The position numbers were made by a program, and so were the translations under genes. A stretch of DNA of 64,000 nt from Phaeosaccion multiseriatum (taxonomy: Eukaryota > Ochrophyta, other classes), in contig OZ218960.1 of the NCBI GenBank assembly GCA_965112735.1, positions 2,666,001-2,730,000 of the forward strand, read 5' to 3'. The notes under the pieces are model-generated. The model worked only from the letters and a program-made list of their open reading frames with translations, did no database searches and was not told the origin of the DNA. Within the stretch, counting starts at the first letter, position 1, and every line of letters starts with the position of its first letter. This document shows positions 28,382-39,207 of this stretch, piece after piece.

Positions 28382-29829
28382 ATGGAGTTGGCTAGCATCC
28401 AAGAGGGGTGCAGCATTCTCTCTGCGTCGTCTTTCGATGTCAGGCACCCCGGTAGCAACATTCTGGAAGGGTGAGGAAGAGCCTAAAGCGAATGCCCTTG
28501 TCACCTTCGCCCCCCCTTTCGCCTTCACTCCACTGCTTTCTCATTCCACATGACCGTGCGTCCTCCCCTGTCCCTTCTCCAGAGATAAGACTTGCTTCTG
28601 GAGCACCACAGGCGGATATCCACAGGTGAGTCTTGGAGGACGTGCTTGTCTAGGGGAAGAAAGGGGAGGGAGGAAGAGTTCTTCCCCCGTGTGCTTCTTC
28701 CCTTCTGTCGCTCGTGTGGGCTGAGTGGTTTTGAAAAGGGCAGAGGTACCTTCGCAAGGGAAGAGCAATGTAGTGCATCCCAGGGAGTGCTGCATTTCAG
28801 TTTGTCGCAACATGGCGAGGACCCGGACTATCACCCTATAATATACTTGCAACCCCCTCCCCTTCTCCTCCCTCATGGTGCTCAGGAGGTGATCGTGCAG
28901 CTTGGGAGCGCGTCGAACATCCAACTGATAGAGACCACAACCACCAATGCCCGGAAGATGACGTGCGAGGCATGCACCGGACACAGCCCCACGTCCTGGG
29001 AGGTAAGTAGGCGCAGTCGATGGTATGGACCGCGCTTTCGTCACGTGTGGCTCTTCCTTACCCTTTTGAGCAGCCGGATTGGTTGCTACTTCTGGCTGAC
29101 TGCGCAGTCAGCCGCACCATTGTTCAGCTCGGCGTGGCTTCAAGGCCTGGCGTTGCGGGTGCCTTTCCGTGACTCGCTCTCTCCCCACATCAATCTCCTC
29201 TCTCTTTCTCTCTCTCTCTCCGCCTCTCTTCCCTCTCTCTCGCTACCTCTCTCCTCGCTCTCACTGTCTCTCATTCTCTCTCTCCTCGCTCTCCACCCTC
29301 CATCTCTCTCCCTCACGCTCTCTCGCTCTCTCACTCTCACTCATGCTTTCTCGCTCCCTTGCGCTCTCTTTCATTCTCTCTCTCGCTCTCTCACGCTCTC
29401 CTTATATCCGCCTTCAACATGCATCTCTTCGTCTCTCGCTCTTTCCTCACACCCATTTCCCGTTTCGAGTATGTACCCGCTATAGCTATCTCTTGCTAGT
29501 TTGTCGCCTTCCCTCGCTCGGGCCATCCTGTAACCGCCTCCCTCCCTCCCTCCCTCCCTCCCTCCCTCCCTCCCTCCCTCCCTGCCTGCACCTACATGCA
29601 CCCCTGCTTCCTCTCTCCCTTCCTTCCTGTTGTAACTCCCTGCTACCAACCGCAGAGGCTGTACAGTGTGGAATTAGAGGACAGCGATGGTCAGTTACAG
29701 ACAGACTCGCACCGGATTGGCAGCTCATCGGACAGCGACAGCGACAGTTACACCTTCCTCAAATTCACGCTGTGCTCCGGCCACAGTGAGATTAGCACCT
29801 TCAACAGCCTGTCTATCCGATCCAGATAG
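28382..29829 (+). CDS. IFT25: Intraflagellar transport protein 25 (IFT-B subunit, HSPB11-like), 4 exons
   Basis: Join 28382..28470, 28583..28625, 28886..29002, 29656..29829; all phases agree and give 140 aa, the usual family length. The jelly-roll landmarks of IFT25/HSPB11 appear in order: ILSASSFDVRHPGSNILEG, then CFWSTTGGYPQEVIVQLG, NARKMTCEA, SVELEDSDGQLQT, FLKFTLCSGH and the terminal beta strand NSLSIRS. Known relatives bind IFT27 in the IFT-B complex and take part in export of cargo from cilia. The start gives MELASIQEGC, directly before the conserved sequence. Its presence implies that the organism builds a flagellum at some stage. A Ser-Asp repeat (SSSDSDSDS) sits in the loop between the last strands. 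Confidence 0.88.
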
Positions 29830-30833
29830 CAGGTGTGGCCTCACTCACAGCTTGCGTCGATGAGGAAGGGAGGGGGGGGAGTTGGTGCTACCCGTCGATG
29901 ACACCCCCCCCGAGCCGAGGCGGCACCACCGCTGCTCTATTTTTTTTTGTACAGAACCAGCACTCAGGTTAGCAGAGCGATGCATCCGCATCTGCTTTCG
30001 ATCCCTCTCCTCCCACGGCCTCTCAGCGCTCCCACGACTATTCGCCGTATCGGAGCACGCGCGCTTGTGGTCGTCGCCATTTGCTACTGCTCTACCACTC
30101 ACTTGGTGGGCGACTCCCTGTCATGGCTTGTAACGTGTCTGGACATGCTTCTCTTCGTCCACAGCACGTGTCTGGGAGGACGACAAGAGTGGCAGGCACG
30201 TCATATGTTTTGGACGGTGTGAAGGGACCTAAATTCAGTGCTGCGTCCAGGTCACAGGTTACGGCAGCCAAACAACCAACGGTTCCCCAGATGCCAACTG
30301 CGCAGAGCAGCAGCAAGTGGCGACGAGGGCAAGGGCTGCCCCGATCAGGTCGAGGGTTTTTTGGGGGGGGGGGGAGCGTACGTACGTACGTACGTACGTA
30401 CCCGTGTCTACTCTCCTTGGGGGGAGGAGGGGAGGAAGGAGAGGGTAACAAGGTAGCGGCCTTGCGCAGGGCCGTTGGTGATACATGCACAGCAGCGCTA
30501 TAGGGGGGGGGCACAAGGGGGCGGACGGGCGCGGCAGACGGCTGAGACTGAGACTTGAGGAGAGATTCGAAGGTTTCCGTTCCAGTTTATGGACCAAAAA
30601 TATGATGTCGATGCAAATCGAAGGGGCCGTTTGTAGCCCGCTGTTCGCACGCTTCGTTCAAACGCTTGGCCTCCTTCGGTCTTTGGGTCACAGAGAAAAA
30701 GTAACACAACAACAGAGGAGGAAAAAATGTGAAAAAAATCTAAGGGGGGTACTAAACTGAAACTGAAACTGAAACAGTTGAGATTGATACCGGGGCGCGA
30801 AAGGAGCTGCGAGGGCAGGGAGCAGACGTGCAG
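29830..30833. other. Intergenic region between IFT25 and the CAP-Gly gene
   Basis: No exon was seen. It holds a self-complementary (GTAC)n run at about 30377-30401, a G12 run before it, one copy of the interspersed GTTGGTGATAC motif at 30474-30484, and a CTGAAA triplet repeat at about 30754-30777, shortly upstream of the CAP-Gly start. Confidence 0.7.
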
Positions 30834-32025
30834 ATGGCCTCCTCTCTCTCGCATCGCCATTTCCACCAGCAGGAGCAGCAGCAGCAGCAGGGGGAGGAGA
30901 AGGCTATTCCCTACTGGCGGCTGGTGAAGGAGTGCCATAATCACCTCAACAGCGCCAGGCGAGCGAAGCAGAACCACCAGCAGCATCAGCAGCGGCCGCC
31001 AGAATCTGATGGAGGATCAGCATGCGAAGCAGCAGCAGATGTAGAAGCATTTCAAGGAGATGTGGGAGCGGGAGCAAGACCTGTGGTAGGCTTGGCAGGC
31101 AGGGTGGTGACCGGCAGCAGCAGCGGCACCTTGTCGAGCCTCAGGCACTCAACCACCATGTGGAGTGAGCCCTTGGCCCTTGGATGCCGAGTAGACGTCC
31201 TTGACAGTGGCGGGCGAGCGTATCGAGTGAATTTGGGCGTCCTTCGCTACCTGGGGGAAGTGAGATTTGCCCCAGGAGAGTGGGCTGGCCTGGAGATGGA
31301 TCAGATGCATGGGCGGAACGACGGCGCCGTTCAGGGCACCCGCTACTTTACGTGCAAGCCTCGCTTCGGCTGCTTCGTCAGGAGTCACCGCTGCAGGCGC
31401 ACGATCCAATGCTTCGACCGTCATTTGGGGCCTCCTCATCCTCCTCCTTCTCGTCACCGTCGTCCCACCACTGCCACATCTTTTGGTGCTTCTCCTCCTG
31501 CTCCTGCTCCTCCTGCTCCTCCTCCTTCTCTTGCATCTCCTCCTCATCATCCTCACCACCCTCATCGTCATCCCCATAATCATCATCATCACCATCCCCC
31601 CCCCCCTCCTCCACCTCATCCTCCCCCTCCCCCTCCTCCTCCTCGCACCCCTGATGCTGGAGTGGTGGCCCTTGAGAGGAGCGATGCCGCGGCTCCTGCC
31701 ATCTCTCCAGCGGCGGTGGTGCGGGCAGCAATGGTGGATGCAAACTCTGCATACCACCGCCACAGCAGCAGTATCACAGCTGACAGTAGCAGAGTCACGT
31801 ATGGCAGAGGACCCCCAATACAGGGGGTAGTAGAGGTAGGCGAAGAGCCGTTGCTAGAAGGAGATGAGACGCACCTAGTGGGAGACTCTGGAACAAAAGG
31901 GGTGGGAGGGAAGGTTGCGCGGCCTGGGGGCTCGGCTTTTACCTCTGGTGCTGAGGAGGAGGAGGAGGAGGAGGAGGAGGAGGAGGAAGAAGAAGAGGCG
32001 AACGTGGAGAAGCAGGAGGAGGAGG

Positions 32026-32083
<58 letters not shown>

Positions 32084-35000
32084 CACGGAGAAGGATGAGA
32101 AGGAGGAGGATAAGGGGCCGCAAGGCGGTGTGAGTGCCACTGTTTCTAGAACGCCGGGCACAGCTGCGCTGCACAAAGAAGAGGACGTATGTGGCCGGGA
32201 GAATGGTGCATCACTTGGCAGTACACACCTCAGCGCAATAATTGGTGATACAGCAGGCGCAGCGGCAGCAGAGGGAAGGGGGTCGTCAGCCTTGCCGGAG
32301 CGGCGCATGTCACCAACCGCTGTATCACCAACTGCTGTATCACGTCCTCCTGCTGTGCAGCCTCGTCGAAGCCTGTCGTACGATGCCGTGGCACGCCGGG
32401 CTCGAGCAGCAGCAGTAGAGCTACAAATGGCGGCAGCTGTGGAGTCACAGATGGCCCCGCAAGTGGACCGTGTGCAAGTACGACGACATGGAAACCATCA
32501 GGACCGCGGCCTGGTTCAGCAAGAGGAGGAGGAGGAGAGGGAGGGGGGGAAGGAGGAGAGTCCGCTGTTGGGTGCAGAAAAAAAAGCAGCAGAAGCACCT
32601 GAAGCAGCAGTAGCAGCAGGAGCAGGAAGAGTGTGCCATACCAAGAGGCGGCACACCCCTCCTCCCCTCACAAATGGCAGCGGTAGGGGCAGTGGGCGAG
32701 GAGGCGGAGAAGGGCGAGGAGGAGGACGAGGGCGAGGAGGAGGAGAAGGAGGAGGAGGGGGTATCTCCTCCTGTCCACCCTCTCCTCCTCCCCATCACAT
32801 CTGCCTGGCGCTATCCTCATTGTCCGCTGTGGACGGTTCGGAGTTTCCGCTTTGTGTATCGTCGTCTCATTCGTCGCCGGGGAGGGCGCCTCACTCTCCC
32901 GTGTACATTGAGGCTTCTGTAACTGCGGCCACGGCAGCAACCTTCGCGGCAGCGGTAGCAGCAGCAGCAGGAGCAGTGGACGACACAGCAGCACAGGCAG
33001 TGGGTGATTCAGCAGCAGCAGTAGTTGGTGATATAGCGCCTATATCGAGGCAGCAAAGGCAACAAGGAAGTCGAGACTCCTCCTCCACCACTCCCCGGTC
33101 CAGGTATGACAAGCCCTGGCACTCGTCTCTGCGCAGCGCTGTATCACCAACTGCTGGTGCTGGTGCTGGTGTTGGTGCTGGGGCGGCCGTGAGCCCTGGC
33201 AGCAGGACTAGCAGTAGCAGGAGCAGCAGCAGCTGGGGCAAGAGTTGGAGCTGCGATAGGAGCGGCAGTTCCAGTTTGACGTCCGCCCCGTCGTCGCCAG
33301 GGCTGTCGGTGGTTTCCGCATCGGGGTGGTCCGGTTCGGCATGTGTGGTGCCTTCTTCGTCCAAAACAGGCCCTCCTCCTCCTCCTCTTGGTGCTTCGCT
33401 GTCTCCTTCGTCTTCTTGTTCTTGTTCTTGTTCTTGCTCTTCGAAAGCAGCGGCATCACCAACTGCTGTATCACCAACTGCTGCAGTGCCAGCGATGCGC
33501 AGCATCCCCACCATCGCAAGGGAAGAGCGGGGATACAAGCAGTTTCAGCAGCAGCAGCGACAGCGCCAGAAGGAGCAGCCGCAGTTAATGATACAGCAGC
33601 AGGAGTTGATGATACAGCAGCAGCGGTTGGTGGCACAGAAGGAAGGTGCAGGGCAGAAGAAACAGCAGCAGCAGCGGCAGCAGCAGGCACCACTGTCTAA
33701 GAAAAGGCAGAGAGTGCGAGAGGGAGAACGAGAGAGAGACCCAAGAGGCGGGCAGGGTTGTTACAAGAGCCAGCCGGGGAGGAGTGGTGCATGGAGCCGG
33801 AGTACTAAAAGCCACTCTCCTCGCCCTGCTGCCCGACCACAGTGGAATGGCGAATTGTTCATCCCGCCTACTGTATCACCAACTCCTGTAGCTGGGGTGG
33901 TTGTGACGTCCGCTCCTCCTTCGTGCCGGGAAGGCCGCAAGCGACCGGACCAAACAGCCGAGGCAGAGAAGAAGGCTCGGCAGCAGGGGGTGCCAGGTAT
34001 ACCTCGGAGAGAAGCATCATCACCGTCGCCTTCTGCTGCTGCTGTATCACCAACTCCTGTAGCTGGAAGAGGAAGAAGCAGAAGCAGAAGCCTGTCGAGG
34101 CAGAGCAATTCGAAGCCTTCCGCAGCAGCGTTGAGAGAGAAGTGGGGCAAGCCGTGGGGGGGCAAGCCCTCCCTCTCCTCCACCCACCTCGTGAATGCTG
34201 CTGTATCACCAACGGCTGGTGAAGGTGATGGCGACGGTGGTGGTGGTGGTGGTGAAGGCCGACCAGAGAAGCACTGTTCCAGCCCCATGGAGGAGGAGGA
34301 GGAGGAGGAGGAGGAGTGGGAGGGGGAGGGGGAGGAGGAGGAGGAGGAGAAGAAGCAGGAGGAGCAGGAGGAGGAGGAGGAGAAGGAGGAGGAGGAAAAT
34401 AGTATGGTGGAGGAAGATGAGGAGGAAGTGAAAGAGGAGGAAGGCACCGACGATGACTGGGACGCAGACTCCCTTGAAGTCTTCATATGTCGACCACCTA
34501 CGGCTTCGCCAATGAGAGAACAATGTCGAGCTTCCGACTGCCAGCAGCATCAGGAGGAGGAGGAGGAGGAGCAGCAGTTGGCGAAAAAGAAGCAAGAGGA
34601 GGGGGAGGAGGAAGAGAATGTGGTGAAGGAGGAGGAGGACGAGGAGCAGCAGCAGCAGCAGCAGCAGTTGGTGATACAGCAGCAACGAGAGCAGCAGCAG
34701 CAGCAGGAAGAAGAGGATCAGGAGGAAGGGGATTTGCCTTCGCCACGAGGGGGAGCCGTTTCGATGGGGAGGGGTAAGGAGCATGACGAGGGAGAGGAGG
34801 CGTGCGAAGGAGCCAATGGTAGCCTCGCCGTGCCCACCTCCAGACCCGCTACTATTCTGTGTGCTACAGCAGTTGGTGATACAGCAGCAGTTGCCGATAC
34901 AGCAGCAGTTCATGATACAACAGCAACAGCAGCAGCAGCAACAGCAGCACTTGATGATAGAGCACCAGTTGGTGACATCGCAGCAGCTGATGACAAAGCA

Positions 35001-35393
35001 GCAGTTGGTGATACAGCAGCAGCAGGGGAAGCACTTCGTGATACACCAGAATCCAAAACGAGTGGTACCAATACCAATGACGCGAGCGACCCCTCACGAC
35101 TGCCCTGGTTGGGGGTGATTTCTGGCGGGGGATTGCCCGTTGTGGGAGGGGGAGGAGGAGGGGAAGGAGGGGGAGAGGGAGGAGGAGGAGGAGAGGGAGG
35201 AGGAGGGCGGGGAGGTGGACGAGGAGAACGACAGGAAGGAGGAGCACAGAGAGGGGAAGAACAAGAAGGCATTCTATCCAGCCCCCTGTCGATCCGACTC
35301 TACCCGTGCAGCGGGGAGGCCTCCTCTCCTCCACCGGTTGATGCTTTGTGCCCCCCGATTGACCCTGAGCAGCAGCAGGAGTTGGTGATACAG

Positions 35394-35425
<32 letters not shown>

Positions 35426-36155
35426 TGAACTGTCGTCTACTTCCCTACTCCTGTGGTCTCCGCGCCCCTCACGCTCGCCTTGCCGCCTCACTGTCAGCGG
35501 GAGGGGGAGGCGGAGAAGTAGGATGGGCCCTACTGAGGCCAAGAGGAGGCACAGCTCCACCAGCCCGGGTAGTGTGGGCATCAACAGCAACGCCGTCTTG
35601 TGGAGCAGGAGGAGGTTCACAGATGGTTTCTGTACAACCAACGCCGCCGCCGCCGCTCATCAATACGCACAGCAGGCGGGAGAGGGAGACGGAGAGGGGG
35701 ACGGAGGTACCAACGGAGGCAACGAAGGCATCAACGGGCGCTACATTAGTGCGCTGCGGAGTCCCAGCGGGCAGCGGCTAATGGACAAGATGGACCGTCT
35801 GGCGCAGTCCATGCAAGAGGTCCAGGGAAGGGTGGAGCGGTGCCGTCAGCACAGCCTCAGTAGACGCACCAGCAGAGTGGGGAGTAGCGTCGGGAGTAGA
35901 AGGGGGAGTGCGATTGGGAGCCCGACCCCGAGTGAGGCGGGCAGCAGTTTCGGAGGCAGCAGCAGCAGTTGTCTTGTGAACGAGATTGGGTGGGGATGCC
36001 TTCTGAATGCTCCCGCCCCTCGTCCCCGGGAAGGAGGAGGAGGAGGAGGAGGAGAGTGGAGAGGCTATGTGGCGGCTGTCCACCCTTTGCCTTTGCGTTC
36101 GTCCATCAGGGTAGCAGCAGCAGTTGATGATACAGCAGCAGCAGGAGTTGGTGAC

Positions 36156-36195
<40 letters not shown>

Positions 36196-36833
36196 GAGGA
36201 GGAGGAAGAGGAGGACAACAAGAAGAAGAGGAGGGCATGTATATGCCAAGGCCAGCAGTGGAGTCACAGATGCCAGCAGTGGATTCACAGATCTCCACCC
36301 ATAGAGGAGGGCAGCCGCGTCAGAGGCAGGAGCAGCAGCAGGAGGATTTGGTGATACAGCAGCAGCTGCTTTCTAGAGTTGGAGCTCGACCTCAGAGCCG
36401 TACGAGGAGGCCTCTCCATGGGGGCCATGAAACTGCCACCGGTGAGCCCAGCCCGACGACAACCTTGCGCAGGGTAGCCAAGTCGCTGGTGGTGCTCGCG
36501 CCTCGATGTGAGGGTGTTGGTGCTTCGATTGGGTCGGCGGCTGTCACAAAAACCATCGTTGGTGTTGGTGCTTCTGACCCTGCTTCTACTTCTACTTCTG
36601 CCTCTGCTTCTGCAGTGTCGATGACCGGAGGAGTAAAATTGGGAGGCACGCGTGACGCACCACCAGCCGTGACAGACACAGACACAATTCCACTCAGAAG
36701 GAGAAGGCGGAGGAGGAGCAATAGTAGTAGCAGCAGCGGCTCGGACCTGCACTCTCGTCCGTCGTCTATATCATCTGTGTCTGATGGCACGGCACTCTCC
36801 CATGGGGCATCAGCAAGCTCACTCACTGCGTGA
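30834..36833 (+). CDS. Giant single-exon CAP-Gly domain protein with long low-complexity tail
   Basis: An uninterrupted 1999-codon frame. I place the start at the first ATG (30834), since the frame just upstream offers only GTG. Residues about 115-190 form a CAP-Gly domain: GCRVDVLDSGG, GEWAGLEMDQ, HGRNDG (the GKNDG tubulin-tail-binding motif with Lys replaced by Arg), VQGTRYFTCKPRFGCFVR. CAP-Gly domains bind EEY/F tails of tubulin and EB proteins, so a microtubule-associated role is likely. The other 1800 residues are poly-Gln, poly-Glu, Ser-Arg and Pro-rich sequence. At least 15 copies of the interspersed GTTGGTGATACAG element lie inside the frame, read as LVIQQ, VGDTA or VSPTA depending on orientation and frame. 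Protein-level function outside the CAP-Gly domain cannot be inferred. Confidence 0.75.
34872..35051. repeat. Cluster of the GTTGGTGATACAGCAGCA element inside the CAP-Gly gene
   Basis: About nine intact or diverged copies (TTGGTGATACAG, TTGCCGATACAG, TTCATGATACAA, TTGATGATAGAG, TTGGTGACATCG, TTCGTGATACAC) are joined by CAG or CAACAG triplets. They are translated in one frame as VGDTA-like repeats. Confidence 0.85.
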
Positions 36834-37463
36834 ACTGCACGTCTGTCACACCTATAAGAGAGGCCTATACCACCCACACCTCCTGCCGTTTGCTGCTTCG
36901 TGTTGTGTGGGGATGCCATTGTGATCTGTCCCGCCGGTGGGCACGCGAACCGCACGTCAGGAGCTCGGGCTCCTCCTTCAGAGCCTGGTGTGTAAGGACA
37001 GGGCCGCCAGCAGGCTTGCTCTCGGGTTAATCTTTAGAGCACTTGTCTAGCTAGTCTGATTAACTATTTACAATCACTGGCGTCTGCCAGGAATACACAT
37101 CTTCGAACGGAGTGAAGCACCAAAGGGCCGGCCTCGCTCGGACTACGAAGTTTACATGCCGCTTGTTGACTATTTTTCTCCACCTACCTCGGGGTTCCTG
37201 TGCTCTCCGACTCCATCACTCTTCGCCTCTCGCGTTCTCTCCCCGAGGCCCACAGGAGCCCCACACTCGCACTTCAAAACTCGAGGGGGTGTCGCTCTTG
37301 ACTGGTGAGCTCGCACAGAGGTATTATACACACCCACACGCACAGAATGGAGGCGTGAGGGGTATAGGAAGTTTCATTGAAAGGTTCGTTTGGTCGTGTA
37401 TTGATAGATATAGTCATGGATAGAGAGCTAGCGAAAGCCAGCGCCAAATGCGCGGCCTAAGCT
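36834..37463. other. Convergent intergenic region
   Basis: It lies between the 3' ends of the CAP-Gly gene (+) and the secreted-protein gene (-). No exon, RNA gene or clear repeat was recognised. Confidence 0.6.
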
Positions 37464-38722
37464 CTAGTGGGACGAGCCAGAGGAGGAGCTGCTGCTGCCG
37501 CTGCTGCCGGAGGACGAGGACGAGGAGGAGCCGTAGCTACCACTGAGGTGATACGCCACCGTCTGGCCGCAGATGGAGTAGTAGAAGTGGCAGTACATGT
37601 TCTCCTTCTCGGGCCACTTGGGCTCCCAGTAGCGGTAGAAGGGGCTGCTGCCGCTGGACGAGCCGGACGACGAGCCGCTGCCAGAAGACGAGCCATGGCC
37701 AGAGAAGGAGCCTGAACCGGAGCCCGAGGAGAAGGATGACCCGGAGGAGTCGCCGGAGGAGGAGGAGGTGGTGAGCTTGCGGGCGGGGCAAGGAGGGCAC
37801 TCGCCCGTCTCGCGGTGGAAGGCCTCGCCCTCTTCGGTCAGCAGGTGGCGCCCGGGGCTGTCCTCCTCGGGGAAGCACTCCGTGCCGCACAGCTCGCGGT
37901 TATGGTCGCCGCTGGAGGACGAAGACGAGGAGGAAGAGCCGCCGCTGGAGGACGAGCCGGAGGATGACCTTCCGTAGGGGCCCTTTGAGAATGTCCAGGG
38001 GTGGTAGTAGGGGTGGTAGTAGTCCATGCAGTAGTCCTTGTAGTAGGGCAAGTAGCTGTGGCAGTAGTCCATGCCGTACATGGGGAAGTCCTTCTGCTTG
38101 CAGTAATGCTGGCGAGCGAGCAAGCGGGGGAGGGGGGTCGCAGAAGGGGTCGCTGAGTCAATGCAGTCTGGATGCTCTGTCTCTAACACTCGCTCGCTCA
38201 CTCATGCTCACTCACTCACTCACCGTGCAAGTGTGGTCCGGGTCTTCAAACACGTACTCCTCGTGCCACTTGGGCTCCTTGAAAAGTCGAGCCATGGGAC
38301 AGGTGAGGAACTAGTTAGTACTTTGTGAGCGAAGTGATTGATCAACGTTGCTGGAGAAGGCCAAACTCTTCCGTGCTCTCGCTTACCGGGACTTTGTAGA
38401 GCCACTTGCCATGGTCATCCTTGATCCAGCGGGGGTGGAGCTTGATATCGTCATAGTCCAGGTGCTTGCCGCCGTGGACGGGGTAGATGCCTCCATGCGA
38501 TCCCGAGGAGGAGCCCGAGGATGAGGACGATGAGCCGCCCCTGCTCCCGGAGGAGCCGCCGAAGCCCTTCGGGAAGTACGCGGGGTAGCTCCCGCTGCCG
38601 GAGGAGCCGCTGCTGCTCTTGCTGCTACTCCCGGCGAGCTCACGGTCATCCGCCTGCTCGAGGGAGAGGCCTGGGGCGGCGAGGCATGACGCCAGGAGGA
38701 GGGTAGCGAGGAAAGCGCGCAT
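37464..38722 (-). CDS. Secreted Ser/Gly-rich, Tyr- and Cys-containing protein, 3 exons
   Basis: Complement join 37464..38108, 38224..38277, 38387..38722; phases agree and give 344 aa. The N-terminus MRAFLATLLLASCLAAPG is a clear signal peptide. The mature part alternates serine/glycine blocks, likely O-glycosylated, with short conserved-looking segments: FPKGFGG, HPRWIKDDHGKWLYKVP, EPKWHEEYVFEDPDHTCT, a Tyr/Cys-rich stretch (YGMDYCHSYLPYYKDYC) and CGTECFPEED. Glycine/serine codons are AGC/GGC/TCC-like and differ from the homopolymer-coded tracts of the neighbouring genes. The build suggests an extracellular matrix, mucilage or cell-wall glycoprotein, but I recognise no family. The exon 2 donor runs into GTGAGTGAGTGAGTGAG. 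Confidence 0.75.
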
Positions 38723-39207
38723 GATGATCGACTCGGATGCGAAGTGCTGTGTGGGAATGGTTGTGAAGCCTGAGCAAGCTCCCTCCCCGCTAACAGCATG
38801 GAAGCTTTTAATGCGAGTTAGCATTCTCGCGCCAAGAACAGAGCCCAACTGCCAAGGGCAACAGGGGCCAGGAAATTCAAACTCACGTTTGCGTATGCCG
38901 AGCTGAGAAGGAAGCCTGAGGGGCACACGAGCAGGCCATCCTGCTGCTTTGTTTGTATGCCGCTTGTGTGCTGCTGCTGATCTCGGAGTATGCGGAGAGC
39001 AGAGCGCAAAGAAATAAGGCTCATTTCAACTCGTTCTCTATTGTCGCTCTCCTTGAAGCATGCCCCTGAATGCTCCCATACGACCACCCGCCCCACCTCT
39101 TCCATTTGTAGATAAGCGAAGGTGTCTTCGATCCCTGTACCACCTAACCACTGCCCCTCACCTCCCCACTCCCCCACTCCCCCCTCCCCCCTCGCATCAC
39201 CACCGCC
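38723..39207. other. Upstream region of the secreted-protein gene
   Basis: About 485 bp between the start of the secreted-protein gene and the stop of the ankyrin gene; both are on the minus strand. No exon was recognised. Confidence 0.55.

Noticed and set aside
30828-30833. Start of the CAP-Gly protein two codons earlier
   Set aside because: The codon at 30828 is GTG; the first ATG in frame is 30834. In the same way the apparent starts at 46306, 43189 and 52554 are GTG or TTG and were not used.
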